Assembly (NCBI GenBank): GCA_035575135.1
Contig: DATLYE010000034.1
Coordinates: forward strand, 62,001-126,000
Length of the DNA: 64,000 nt
Direction of reading: 5' to 3'
DNA from: JANWXD01 sp035575135
GTDB taxonomy: Bacteria; Acidobacteriota; Terriglobia; Bryobacterales; Bryobacteraceae
Positions 16,325 through 25,526 of this stretch are shown here, in pieces; within the stretch, counting starts at the first letter, position 1; each line of letters opens with the position of its first letter. The notes below the pieces were generated by a model, which saw nothing but the letters and a program-made list of their open reading frames with translations, was not told the origin of the DNA and did no database searches. A program made the translations under genes and the position numbers.

Positions 16325-18745
16325 CTAGCGGTTGCGGCCCGAGCCTCCCTGCCCGCGTCCGACACGGCCGCCGCCATCACCCCGCGGCACGCCGCGAATC
16401 TCACCGCCGCCGCGCGGCATCTCGATGCGCCCTCCCTCGCGGGGGCCGCCCATTCGCGGCGATTCCAGCCGCGGCGTCGAACGATCCCGGACGATGGGTG
16501 GACTCACTCGGATCGAATCCTCGAATCCCCGCCGCTCGATGCGCGGGCTGGCCCACCGCGGCGACTCGTAGCGCGGAGTCTCGCGAGGCCAGAGCCCGCG
16601 CTCCTGTTGGCGGACTTCGCCGCGTGGCGCCGAGTCCCTGAACAGGGGTTCACGAGGCCGTTCGACGGGCATTTCGATGGACTGGCGCCGATTTTCAAAA
16701 CGCCGCCAGCCTTCCGACGGGGTTTCGCGCCGCAGGGGCTCAGGGCTTCGGACGGCGGGCATTTCACCCTCTCGCGTCCCAAGCCGGTCCTCCCGGCCTT
16801 CACGGCGAAGAATCGCGCCCGGACGTTCCACTGGCTCGCCGAAGCGCCGCCAGCCGCCGGAATCCGCTTCCGGAGCGGGCTCCGGGCGCCGCAGTGTCTC
16901 GCCGAATCGCCGCCAGCCGCGGTCCTCGGAGCGCGTCTCGCCCTCCATCCGGCGCAGCGGTGCGAATTCCCTCCCCTCGGCGCCTTCGCGGACGGAGGGT
17001 ACCGGGGAGGCCGCCGCAGGGTTTTCGATGCGTTCGCCGAAACGCCGCCAGCCCCGGGCGGGCTGTTCGGCTTCCTCGGCCTGGGGTCGGCCCACGATGC
17101 GCCAGCCCTCCCTCCGCTCTACAGGCGTGCGGACCAGACCTCCGCCGGCGTCCGGCGCCGCCGTCTCGCGGGCCGTCTCACGCCTGAGACTCTCAGGTCC
17201 GGCAGTCCGGGGCATCGCGCCGGCGGGATTGTCCCCCTGCGGCGCGGCGCCCGCAAAGCCCTCAGCCCGGCGGACCGGGTCTGCGCGCCGCACAAGCTGT
17301 TCCAGGCTCCGCCGCTGCTCCTCGAAAGGAATCCGTTCCACGGGAGCGGGCGGGCGGCGGCTGAAGAAACGTCCCTCGGGAACTTCGCGTGCCAGGTTGG
17401 CAACCGTCACCTCCCGGTTGACCGGACGCAGGCTGTCGCGCTCGGGCGCCACGGGCAGAATGCCACGGATCAGACTTGCCCGGCGAGCCTCTTCCGGTCC
17501 GATGCGGATCAGATTGCGTGTCTGGCCTCTTGAGAAATCCGAAGCGTCAAGGCCCGCTACGGCCCCATGAATGCGCGCATTGCGGTAGACGTTGACGATG
17601 TTGATGTTGTTGACCACCGTAATGCTGTTGTCCACGAAGCCGTGACGGAAGCGCCGGTAGTAGCGCGGGCCGTACCAGGGGTAGAAAGGCTCATACGGAG
17701 CCAGAGGCACCCAGAAAACCCGGCCGAAGCCGAAGCCTACGCTGAAGCCGAAGCCCTTGTGACCCCACCCGAAAAAGGCCACCAGGGCCGGGCGCCAGTA
17801 ATGGCGTACGTAGACGCCCCCGGGCCACCAGCACCAGCCGTAAGGGCGGTGGTAGAACCAGCGCCCGTAATGGAAAGGCGCCCAGCCCCACGGATCGTAG
17901 CTCAACCACGTCCAGCCGTACCAATCCACCCAGATCCAGCGGCCGTAATGGTAGGGATACCAGCCGGCCACCACGCGCGGCGTCCACACCCAGCCGTAAG
18001 GCGCCACGTAATGCCAGTCGCCGTAATCGTCCAGATCTTCGGCTCCATAGATGGAGCGGTGCACGTAGCGGTAGCTGCGGGAGCGCGACAGGTAGCGGTC
18101 CCGCTGCTCGTTCCACCGGTCAAAGCTGTCGTAGGCTACGGCGTCCACGATGCGGTATTCCGGGTCGGCGCGCGTGCCGCGCGCGAGCATGGTGCGGCCC
18201 GCGCGCAGCCGTTCGGCGCCGCGCGGCGTAAACACTTCGGCTTCGCCGGAACGGACGGTGATCTCGGATTCGTCCTCGCGCACCGTAATGCGGTAAGCAC
18301 CCTTGCGCAGCGGCCGCACCGAGACGCTTGGAGTGTTCAGTTCCACCTCGGCTTCCGAGTCGCGCAGGATGCGAAACATCACCGTTCCGCGCGCGATCTG
18401 AATCATGTAGCGATGGTGTTCCAGTTCCGCCAGGCGGATCTCCGTGTCGCCCGCCAGGCGGATCATGTTGGCCCAGTCGAACTGGACCTCCGCCCGCGAA
18501 CCCGGCCCCGTGAGCACGCGGTCTTCGACAACCAGCGGCGCATTCACCGCGGCGGCGACCCAGTCGCCGGAGTCTCCGCGACGGACGGACACATCGCCGC
18601 TGATCAGGCTGATGCGCGCCACGCCGCGGCCAGGAGCATCGTCATCCTCCGCGCTGACCGCGGGGGCGAAAACCAAGGCCAGTAACGTTGCCGACGCTGC
18701 CCAACGCATTGCCCGCCTCCTGGATGGTGATTTGACGGTCCTCAT
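16325..18745 (-). CDS. FecR-domain, Trp/Tyr-rich secreted protein (DUF6600-like) with disordered tail
   Basis: An 806-residue exported protein. Start may be at residue 1 or at M13; either gives a signal peptide ending near 'APAVSAEDD'. Residues about 45-180 form a FecR domain ('VARISLISGDVSVRRGDSGD', 'EITVRSGEAEVF'). About 215-370 are very rich in Trp, Tyr, Gly and Pro ('YGWVWTPRVVAGWYPYHYG', 'WVDWYGWTWLSYDPWGW'), as in DUF6600 proteins. From about 400 to the end is an Arg/Glu/Pro/Gly-rich low-complexity tail with repeated 'GWRRFGE' phrases. FecR domains elsewhere are sigma/anti-sigma or glycan-related sensors; here no sigma factor is adjacent. A cell-surface structural role is inferred. Confidence 0.8.
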   Translation of the reverse strand: MRTVKSPSRRRAMRWAASATLLALVFAPAVSAEDDDAPGRGVARISLISGDVSVRRGDSGDWVAAAVNAPLVVEDRVLTGPGSRAEVQFDWANMIRLAGDTEIRLAELEHHRYMIQIARGTVMFRILRDSEAEVELNTPSVSVRPLRKGAYRITVREDESEITVRSGEAEVFTPRGAERLRAGRTMLARGTRADPEYRIVDAVAYDSFDRWNEQRDRYLSRSRSYRYVHRSIYGAEDLDDYGDWHYVAPYGWVWTPRVVAGWYPYHYGRWIWVDWYGWTWLSYDPWGWAPFHYGRWFYHRPYGWCWWPGGVYVRHYWRPALVAFFGWGHKGFGFSVGFGFGRVFWVPLAPYEPFYPWYGPRYYRRFRHGFVDNSITVVNNINIVNVYRNARIHGAVAGLDASDFSRGQTRNLIRIGPEEARRASLIRGILPVAPERDSLRPVNREVTVANLAREVPEGRFFSRRPPAPVERIPFEEQRRSLEQLVRRADPVRRAEGFAGAAPQGDNPAGAMPRTAGPESLRRETARETAAPDAGGGLVRTPVERREGWRIVGRPQAEEAEQPARGWRRFGERIENPAAASPVPSVREGAEGREFAPLRRMEGETRSEDRGWRRFGETLRRPEPAPEADSGGWRRFGEPVERPGAILRREGREDRLGTREGEMPAVRSPEPLRRETPSEGWRRFENRRQSIEMPVERPREPLFRDSAPRGEVRQQERGLWPRETPRYESPRWASPRIERRGFEDSIRVSPPIVRDRSTPRLESPRMGGPREGGRIEMPRGGGEIRGVPRGDGGGRVGRGQGGSGRNR

Positions 18746-18838
18746 GGCCTCACCTGCCGGCCGCCCTCTTTAGGGCATTCCAGGGACCAGAGCTCTAACT
18801 CTTTGATTTTTCTAAAATTCTAGTTATCATGGCTGGCG

Positions 18839-21091
18839 ATGGTTCTGGCTGAAAAGCACCAGTCTGCTCTAAAACAGCCACCGGCGGCACGCCCCGGGCG
18901 GTGGTGGGCCGGCCCCGCCGTTCTCCTGCTGCTCACGGTCGGGTTTTTTTGGAAGCTGGTGCTGACCGACCAATACACGTGGCTCGACAGTCCCGACCTG
19001 ACCAACCAGGTCCTGCCCTGGCTGCAGTTCCAGGCCGGTGAGTGGCGCCAGGGGCGGGTGCCGCTATGGGATCCCTATCTGTGGGCGGGCCAGCCGCTGC
19101 TCGGGCAGGGGCAGCCCGGCGCGGCCTACCCGCTCAACTGGATTCTGTTTCTGCTCCCGCTTCGGAACGGCTGGATGCGGGGTCTGTGGCTGAACTGGTA
19201 CTTCGTGTTCATCCACTACATGGCGGCCTTGTTCTGCTACTGGCTGTGCCGCGATCTGGGGCGCTCGCGCCCGGCTTCGATCGCGGCCGGAGTATCGTTC
19301 GGCCTCGGGGGCTACATCGGAACCACCGATTGGCCGCAGATGTTAAACGGCGCCGTGTGGGCGCCCTTGGTGTTCCTGTTCCTGCTGCGCGCGGCCCGCG
19401 GTGTGCGCCCAACGGCGAGCGCGGCCCTGTCGGGATGTTTTCTCGGGATCTCCTGGCTGAGCGGGCACCATCAGATCCCGATCTTTACTTCGCTCGCTGC
19501 CGGGGCCGTGTGGCTCTACTTTGTCTTTCGCACCCGGCGGCCGGAGTTGGCCATGGCGCGCCGCGCGCTGCTGTTTGTCGTTTTCGCGCTGCTCACCAGC
19601 GGCCTACAGACGCTGCCCGCCTACGAGTACGGCCGGCTGGCCAAACGCTGGGTGGGCGCCGCGGAGCCCAAGGCGTGGAATGAGCCGGTTCCGTACAGCG
19701 TCCATGCGACATTTTCGCTCAAGCCCGTTTCCCTGCTCGGCATCGTGATTCCGGGCATGCACCGCCATGCGGATCCATTTAGCGGGATCACGGCTCTGGC
19801 GCTGGCCGCCCTTGCGGTCGTCCTGGCCTGGAGCCATCCGCCGGTGCGCCTGTTCACGGCGATCGCCGCCGGAGGGCTCTTGTTCTCCCTCGGCGGCAAC
19901 AGCCTCCTCCACGGCGTGCTTTACAGCCTGGTTCCCATGGTCGAGAAGGCACGGAATCCCTCCATGGCAATCTTCATCTTTCACTTCGGAATTGCTGTGC
20001 TAATCGCTTGGGGATTGGATCGGTTGCTTGACAGCCCTGGGAGCGCCGTCGTGCGGAGGGTGGCCGGCGCGGCAGCATGGTTCGGCGCCTTTGTGTTGGC
20101 GATCCTGTTCGTGCTGGCTCTTATCCAGCGCTGGCCGGGAGATGATCGTGCCGGCGTCACGGCTCTGGTCGCTCTGCTGCTGGCTGCGCTGTTGGCGGCC
20201 TGGAATCGCCGGAGAATCACCCGGACAGCGGTCATCGCGTGCACAGTCGGCCTGCTGTTGCTGGAGCTGGGGAATTCCACCGGTTTCTACTGGCCGCACC
20301 GCGAAGACAGCAACCGAAACATCTACGTGAAAAAACTGACGGAACACGCTGATATTGCGTCTTTTCTTCAGTCCCAGCCGTTCCCGGTCCGGGTGCGCGT
20401 CTCAGACCAGGACATCCCCTACAACTTCGGAGATTGGTATGGAATTGATCAGATGGGCGGCTATCTGGCCAGCCTTTCGGAGAATTTGCTCCGGCTTCCC
20501 TACCACCATCCGCGAGCCTGGCCGCTGTTTGCAGTGAACTACTCGGTGGCGCGCGAGGCCGGGCCGGGCGAGGAGGAAGTCTACCGCAGCGCGAGCGGGT
20601 TGAAAGTGTATCGCAACCCGAATGCGTTCCCGCGCGCCTGGACGGTCCATCAGGTGCGGTCACTGGCACACGAGCGCGAGATTGCAACGGTGTTGGATGA
20701 TTCCGGATTCGATTTGCGCCGGAGCACGTTCCTGCTTGGCGAAGCTCCCGCACTGGAGACTTGCGGCGAAACCGACGAAGTTCGATTTGTGCGGCGCGAA
20801 CCGAACCGTGTCGTGCTCGAAGCGCGCATGGGCTGCCGCGGCATGGTGGTCGTGAGCGAGACGTTCTTTCCGGGTTGGATTGCAGCCGTGGACGGCCGGC
20901 CGGCAAAGCTCTATGCGGCCTACACCGCGCTGCGCGGCGTCGTCGTGGAGCGCGGGCGGCACTGGATCGAAATGAAGTACCGGCCTCTTTCCGTCCAGTT
21001 CGGGGCTTTGATGACCCTGGCGGGACTTGCGGGAGCCGCCGCGCTGCGATGGCGGCAACGGCGCGCCGCGGATGATCAAAACATGTCGTAA
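18839..21091 (+). CDS. YfhO-like polytopic membrane protein (GT-C-like)
   Basis: A 750-residue integral membrane protein with roughly a dozen hydrophobic segments, beginning near residue 25 ('WAGPAVLLLLTVGFFWKLVL'). It contains 'GGYIGTTDWPQMLNGAVWAP', the conserved YfhO pattern, an acidic early loop ('WLDSPDLTNQVLPWLQF') and a soluble C-terminal domain with 'SETFFPGWIAAVDGRPAKLY'. YfhO proteins belong to the GT-C glycosyltransferase type and are implicated in glycosylation of cell-wall polymers such as lipoteichoic acid in Firmicutes; here the acceptor is unknown. An AT-rich stretch at about 18797-18830 just upstream is the likely promoter area, shared divergently with the FecR gene. Confidence 0.85.
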   Translation: MVLAEKHQSALKQPPAARPGRWWAGPAVLLLLTVGFFWKLVLTDQYTWLDSPDLTNQVLPWLQFQAGEWRQGRVPLWDPYLWAGQPLLGQGQPGAAYPLNWILFLLPLRNGWMRGLWLNWYFVFIHYMAALFCYWLCRDLGRSRPASIAAGVSFGLGGYIGTTDWPQMLNGAVWAPLVFLFLLRAARGVRPTASAALSGCFLGISWLSGHHQIPIFTSLAAGAVWLYFVFRTRRPELAMARRALLFVVFALLTSGLQTLPAYEYGRLAKRWVGAAEPKAWNEPVPYSVHATFSLKPVSLLGIVIPGMHRHADPFSGITALALAALAVVLAWSHPPVRLFTAIAAGGLLFSLGGNSLLHGVLYSLVPMVEKARNPSMAIFIFHFGIAVLIAWGLDRLLDSPGSAVVRRVAGAAAWFGAFVLAILFVLALIQRWPGDDRAGVTALVALLLAALLAAWNRRRITRTAVIACTVGLLLLELGNSTGFYWPHREDSNRNIYVKKLTEHADIASFLQSQPFPVRVRVSDQDIPYNFGDWYGIDQMGGYLASLSENLLRLPYHHPRAWPLFAVNYSVAREAGPGEEEVYRSASGLKVYRNPNAFPRAWTVHQVRSLAHEREIATVLDDSGFDLRRSTFLLGEAPALETCGETDEVRFVRREPNRVVLEARMGCRGMVVVSETFFPGWIAAVDGRPAKLYAAYTALRGVVVERGRHWIEMKYRPLSVQFGALMTLAGLAGAAALRWRQRRAADDQNMS

Positions 21092-21106
21092 CAAGGGGGC
21101 AGTGGA

Positions 21107-22108
21107 ATGCGGGCAAGCAGAACGAGGGCGGCGGGCTTGGTCGTGGCTCTGGCGGCGGTGGACATCCTCTTGTGCGCCGATCGCCAAGTCGCAACCTTGG
21201 ATGGGGAACCGATTTTCGAAAACGAACTGGGCATACAGTCGCAGCTCCGCCAGCTCGAGCAGCAGGCGTATCAATTGCGCCTGCGGGCCCTCGAGGAGGC
21301 CGTCTCCCGCAGGCTGCTCGAAAAGGCGGCCGCAGCCAAAAAGCTAAGTGTCGAAGAGCTGCTGCGGCGGGAAGTGGACTCCCGCGTGGCGGATCCGTCT
21401 CCGGCGGAGGTGGAGGCGTTCTACCTTGGCCAGCGGGACCGGTTGCGGCAGCCGCTGGAGGCCGTGCGCGACCAGCTGACGCGAAACCTGAAATCCATGC
21501 GCACCGCCGAGGCGCGGCAAAAGTTCCTCGAATCGTTGCGCGCCAAAAGCTCGGTGGCGATCCTGATCGAACCGCCGCGCATGGCCGTCGAGATCGGCAA
21601 CGCTCCGCGACGCGGGCCTGCCGGCGCACCCGTTACGATCGTCGAGTTTTCCGACTACCAGTGTCCGTATTGCAAGCGGGTGGCGCCGACACTTCGTGAG
21701 GTGCTCGACCGCTACGGCGATCAGGTGAGCCTGGTGTTCAAAGACCTGCCTCTGTCCATCCATCCGCAGGCCCGGAAGGCGGCCGAGGCGGCCCGCTGCG
21801 CCGGCGAGCAGGGACGCTACTGGGACTACCACGACGCACTGTTTGCCGCACCGGCGCTCCACGAAGATGTGTTTGGGGAGCTGGCCCGTTCCATTGGACT
21901 GGATGCGCCGCGGTTCCAGGAGTGCCTGGCTTCCGGGCGGCACCGCCCCGGAGTCGAGGCAGATGCGCGGCAAGCCGAAGAGCTGGGCATCAGCGGAACG
22001 CCGGCGTTCCTGATCAACGGAATTCTGCTCGGCGGCGCGCAGCCGCTCGAGGCTTTCACACGCATCATTGACAGCGAACTGGCCCGCGCGGGTCGGCAGA
22101 ACCCGTAG
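21107..22108 (+). CDS. Exported DsbA-family thioredoxin-fold protein with SurA-like N-terminal helices
   Basis: A 333-residue exported protein. Residues 1-24 are a signal peptide. About 28-150 are helical, resembling the N-terminal chaperone part of SurA/PpiC proteins ('ATLDGEPIFENELGIQSQL', 'LEEAVSRRLLEKAA'). About 172-330 are a DsbA-like thioredoxin domain with 'FSDYQCPYCKRVAPTL' (C186-x-x-C189) and the cis-Pro region 'ISGTPAFLINGILLGG'. It should form or isomerise disulfides in exported proteins while the helices hold the client. It starts 15 bp after the YfhO gene and is probably co-transcribed. This chaperone-plus-DsbA build is common in Acidobacteriota and Deltaproteobacteria. Confidence 0.88.
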   Translation: MRASRTRAAGLVVALAAVDILLCADRQVATLDGEPIFENELGIQSQLRQLEQQAYQLRLRALEEAVSRRLLEKAAAAKKLSVEELLRREVDSRVADPSPAEVEAFYLGQRDRLRQPLEAVRDQLTRNLKSMRTAEARQKFLESLRAKSSVAILIEPPRMAVEIGNAPRRGPAGAPVTIVEFSDYQCPYCKRVAPTLREVLDRYGDQVSLVFKDLPLSIHPQARKAAEAARCAGEQGRYWDYHDALFAAPALHEDVFGELARSIGLDAPRFQECLASGRHRPGVEADARQAEELGISGTPAFLINGILLGGAQPLEAFTRIIDSELARAGRQNP

Positions 22109-22167
22109 CTCGCACACACCGCAGAGCTCAGCCGGCGCCGCCGGGCCGCTGTAGGAAAATAGTCGGT

Positions 22168-22995
22168 ATGACGGTGGAAATCGAGGGGGTCACGCTGCAC
22201 CTGGCGCATCCGGACGAAATCCCGGTGCGGTGGGTGGGACAGGAAGAGGCGATGCGCCAGCTGCTGGCAGCGTGGCTGGTGGTGGACCCTCAGGACCAAC
22301 CCATGAACCCGCGTCTGGTGGGCAAGCCGGGCGTGGGCAAAACCACGCTCGCCTACGCCGCCGCCAAGCGGCTGGGCCGCGAAGTCTACATCATGCAGGC
22401 GACCGTGGACACGCGTCCGGAGGACCTGCTGGTGACGCCGGTCATCGAGGGCGAAGGGCGTCTGCGCTACGTCGCCTCGCCGCTGGTGACCGCCATGATT
22501 CGCGGCGGGGTGGCGATCCTGGACGAAGGCAACCGTATGAGCGAGAAGAGCTGGGCCAGCCTGGCGCCGCTGCTCGACAGCCGGCGCTATGTGGAATCCA
22601 TCGTGGCGGGCGTCAAGATCCAGGCTCACCCCAACTTCCGCTTCGTGGCCACCCTGAACGACGACGCCTCCACCTTCGACCTGCCCGAATACATCCACTC
22701 GCGCCTGCAGCCGCAGATTCTGATCGACTTCCCGGAGCGCGATGAGGAATACCAGATCCTCCGCGAGAACCTGCCGTTCGGCCAGGAACGCATTCTCCAG
22801 TACGTCACGGAGTTTCTCCAGCAGGCGCACGCCGCCGAGGAGCGCTACACGGTGCGTGACGGAATCAACATCGCGCGTTTCGCCATGAAGCTGATCGAGT
22901 CGGCCGGATTTGCGGAGGCGCGCGCCATCGAGACGGCCATCCTCGAAACGCTCGGCGAGGAAGCGATGCGGTATGTCCCCCGAGTCCGTGCCTGA
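22168..22995 (+). CDS. MoxR-type AAA ATPase
   Basis: A 275-residue dynein-related (AAA_5/MoxR) ATPase. 'LVGKPGVGKTTLAYAAAK' is Walker A, 'GGVAILDEGNRM' Walker B, and 'FRFVATLNDDASTFDLPEYI' contains the sensor-1 Asn, followed by an arginine-finger region ('HSRLQPQILIDFPERDEEY'). MoxR proteins are chaperone-like ATPases that mature or activate a partner, usually with a VWA protein. No VWA gene is adjacent; instead it overlaps the next gene by 23 bp, so that gene product is the likely client. The start at ATG 22168 follows GTAGGAAAA. Confidence 0.9.
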   Translation: MTVEIEGVTLHLAHPDEIPVRWVGQEEAMRQLLAAWLVVDPQDQPMNPRLVGKPGVGKTTLAYAAAKRLGREVYIMQATVDTRPEDLLVTPVIEGEGRLRYVASPLVTAMIRGGVAILDEGNRMSEKSWASLAPLLDSRRYVESIVAGVKIQAHPNFRFVATLNDDASTFDLPEYIHSRLQPQILIDFPERDEEYQILRENLPFGQERILQYVTEFLQQAHAAEERYTVRDGINIARFAMKLIESAGFAEARAIETAILETLGEEAMRYVPRVRA

Positions 22996-24820
22996 GCCGG
23001 AAGGGCTCGTGCAGGAAGCCGCCAGTTTGCGGCGCGGCCGTTTTACGTACTTCCCGGTGGTTCCGGGCCGCCTGGAGTTCGCTGTGGAAGTACTCGACCG
23101 GCTGCTGGCCGAACGCCCGCAGGTCGTCGCGGTCGAGCTGCCGGGCACTCTGGAGACCGCTTACCGGCGCGCTGTGGAGCGGCTGCCCGAGATCTCCGTC
23201 ATTCTCTACCCCGAAGAAAACGGCGAACAGGACCGCGCCGTGTACGTCCCGGTCGAGCCGGCGGACCCGTTCGTGGAAGCCGTGCGCACCGGCCTGGCGC
23301 TCGGCGCCGAGGTGGTCTTCATGGAGCCGGATTTCGGCGACAGGCCGCACCTGCCGGACCGCTACCCGGATCCTTACGCCATCCGCCACATCGGTCTGGA
23401 AAAGTACGTCGAGGCCTACCGCCTCTGGCCGCAGCCGCGCTCGGACGCCATCGCGGCGCACGCCGCCGGCATGGCTTGGAAGCTTCAGGGCACCGATCCG
23501 ACGGCCCGGGTCTTCGTGGTCGTGTCGCTGAACCTGCTCGATGCGCTGCTCGATGCCATGGAGGAGCCGCAGGCTCAGCCCATGGCGCGGACGCGACGCG
23601 ACGGCGTGCGGCTGCTGAATCCGCACCCTGACTGCCTGGCCGAAATCACCACCGAATACCCGTATTTGCAGCACCGCTACGAGGGCTACCGGATCGGCTT
23701 TGAGGACCGGAACTCCCTGGACCGGCGGCGCGTGCAACTGGAGTTGCTGCGCGAGGCGGAGCGAAGCTACGAAAAGAACACGGGAGAACGCCTCAGCCAC
23801 TGGCAGCGCATGCTCCTGGCGCGCTACACGCGGAATCTGGCCCTCACCTCAGGGGACCTCGCCGCGAGCCTCTTTGATCTCACCGTGGCCGCCCGCGCCG
23901 TCGTGGACGACAACTACGCCTGGGAGGTATGGGAAACCGCCAACCGCTATCCGCTGCAACGAACCTCGAGCGACCTGGCCACGGTGACGTTGTCCGGCGA
24001 GGAGGTATGGCTTGAGACGCGAAAGATCCGCCTGCGGCGCCGCCTTCCCCGCCCCAAGCAGCGGCTGCGTCCCGTGGGCCTCAAGCCGCGCAAAAAGGAG
24101 CGGTTCCCGGGCGAGTGGGCCATGCAGCTGGACGGCAACGCCATCTGCTCCTACCCGCCGGAGGACATCGTGGTCGAGGATTTCGGGCGCTTCCTCAAGA
24201 AGAAGGCCAAAAGCATTCTCTCGGAGGAACGCGTGCGCACCGAACCCTTCACCACCTCCTTGCTGGACGGGATTGATTTGCGGGAGACGATCCGCAACTG
24301 GCACGAGCGCAAAATCTACGTGCGGCAATTCGAGAAGATCCCGGGCGATGTGGGTTCGGTCGTGGTCATCTTCGACGAGGACCGGGACAACCGCTACCCG
24401 TGGCTGACGACATGGCTGGGCGAGCACCAGAACGAGTCCGACATGGCCTTTTATTCGACGGACCCGTTCGAGCATTTGGTGGGCCCCGGCATCGGCCGCG
24501 CGGAATACGGCGGATTTCTCATGAGTCTGCCGCCGCGACGCATGGTGGACGTCTGGACGGATCCGGACTATGACTTTGCCGAGACCAAGCCCGAGCGGCT
24601 GCTGCTGGCGGCGCTGGACTATTCGCTTCAGCGGCACGTCGTTTACGTGGCGGCGCGCCCGCCCCGTTCGATTTTTCGCTCCATCGCGTCCCGCCTCGGA
24701 CGGAACATCATTTACATTCCCATCGGCCAGCTCTCGCCCGACAAGCTCAAGAAGATCCGCGTCGTGCACGTCCTGGACAGTCACGCGCGGCGGGAGATCG
24801 CCAAGGAATATATCTGGTGA
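22973..24820 (+). CDS. MoxR-partner protein of unknown function (TraB/DUF5682-like N-terminus)
   Basis: A 615-residue soluble protein I cannot assign firmly. The start is ATG 22973 ('MSPESVPEPEG'), inside the end of the MoxR gene with GAGGAA about 10 bases upstream; the longer frame from 22910 only reads the MoxR coding sequence out of frame. Residues 15-150 ('FTYFPVVPGRLEFAVEVLD', 'ERPQVVAVELPGTLE') resemble the TraB/ChaN-like beginning of DUF5682 proteins, which also sit beside MoxR ATPases. The centre is Arg/Lys-rich ('RKIRLRRRLPRPKQRLRP') and the last 250 residues are conserved-looking ('GSVVVIFDEDRDNRYPW', 'GGFLMSLPPRRMVDVWTD'). There is no signal peptide. A function controlled by the ATPase is inferred. 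Confidence 0.8.
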   Translation: MSPESVPEPEGLVQEAASLRRGRFTYFPVVPGRLEFAVEVLDRLLAERPQVVAVELPGTLETAYRRAVERLPEISVILYPEENGEQDRAVYVPVEPADPFVEAVRTGLALGAEVVFMEPDFGDRPHLPDRYPDPYAIRHIGLEKYVEAYRLWPQPRSDAIAAHAAGMAWKLQGTDPTARVFVVVSLNLLDALLDAMEEPQAQPMARTRRDGVRLLNPHPDCLAEITTEYPYLQHRYEGYRIGFEDRNSLDRRRVQLELLREAERSYEKNTGERLSHWQRMLLARYTRNLALTSGDLAASLFDLTVAARAVVDDNYAWEVWETANRYPLQRTSSDLATVTLSGEEVWLETRKIRLRRRLPRPKQRLRPVGLKPRKKERFPGEWAMQLDGNAICSYPPEDIVVEDFGRFLKKKAKSILSEERVRTEPFTTSLLDGIDLRETIRNWHERKIYVRQFEKIPGDVGSVVVIFDEDRDNRYPWLTTWLGEHQNESDMAFYSTDPFEHLVGPGIGRAEYGGFLMSLPPRRMVDVWTDPDYDFAETKPERLLLAALDYSLQRHVVYVAARPPRSIFRSIASRLGRNIIYIPIGQLSPDKLKKIRVVHVLDSHARREIAKEYIW

Positions 24821-24827
24821 CGCACGC

Positions 24828-25487
24828 TCAGTGGTGGTTGAAGGGCAGGCCGAAACTCAAAACCGTGCGAATCGCATGGCGAGGAATCCAGGCGTTCCCG
24901 GATTTTGCCGTGTCGAACTGATAGGCGACTTCCACCGTGACGCCGGACTCGGAACGCCAGCGGATCCCGGCGGCGCTACGCGACCGCACGAAGCCCTCCC
25001 GGCGGAAGGTGAATTCTTCTGCCAGAAAAGGTGAGAACCCCTTGCGGCGTTTTTCGAAGTCCAGGCGGGGCCGGTAGCGGCTGTAGGCGGGGGCGTTTGG
25101 GATTCCGAAGTTCCGCTCGATAATCGTGGTCCATTTGATCTGTAGCGGGCGGGAAGCAAGCAGGACAGCAGGACTGCCGTAGACGCGATGCTCCCAGTGA
25201 GCGCTGCGCCCGGTGGGATCGAGTCTGCGGCGCAGATAGCCGCCCGCCAACGAAAACCGCGAACCGAACTTCACGCCGAGCTGGGAACCGGCCCGGAAGT
25301 CGTAGGCGTGGGTGAAACGGCTGCGGGTGCGGACCGCGCCGAACAGGCTCCAGCCGAAGCGGCCGGATTCAACGGCGACCACCTCAGTGGTATTCCAGAC
25401 CTCGAGACCTTCGCCAGACGCCGGAGCCCGGAGCCAGAGCGCGAGCAAACTCAGCAACAGGACGGTTGGAAGCCTGCGGGAACTCAA
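24828..25487 (-). CDS. DUF2490-like outer-membrane or secreted beta protein
   Basis: A 219-residue exported protein with a signal peptide ('LLLSLLALWLRAPASG') and alternating beta-strands, including 'VYGSPAVLLASRPLQIKW', 'RYRPRLDFEKRRKG' and 'FSPFLAEEFTFRREG', the order seen in DUF2490. The C-terminal strand 'HAIRTVLSFGLPFNHH' fits a beta-barrel. The family has no established function. It is convergent with the MoxR-linked gene (7 bp apart) and not obviously linked to its neighbours. Confidence 0.7.
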   Translation of the reverse strand: MSSRRLPTVLLLSLLALWLRAPASGEGLEVWNTTEVVAVESGRFGWSLFGAVRTRSRFTHAYDFRAGSQLGVKFGSRFSLAGGYLRRRLDPTGRSAHWEHRVYGSPAVLLASRPLQIKWTTIIERNFGIPNAPAYSRYRPRLDFEKRRKGFSPFLAEEFTFRREGFVRSRSAAGIRWRSESGVTVEVAYQFDTAKSGNAWIPRHAIRTVLSFGLPFNHH

Positions 25488-25526
25488 TCCCCGATTGTAA
25501 CGGAGATGTAATCTGCAACGCGTCCG

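Noticed and set aside
16607..17570. Long + strand frames opposite the FecR tail
   Set aside because: Mirror images of the Arg/Glu/Pro-rich tail; no start context, and the FecR gene has a domain structure and a terminator.
20232..21629. 465-codon open frame on the - strand
   Set aside because: Antisense to the YfhO-like and DsbA-like genes, very Arg/Pro-rich and without any motif.
21826..23148. 440-codon open frame on the - strand
   Set aside because: Antisense to the DsbA-like, MoxR and partner genes, which have clear motifs; low-complexity composition.
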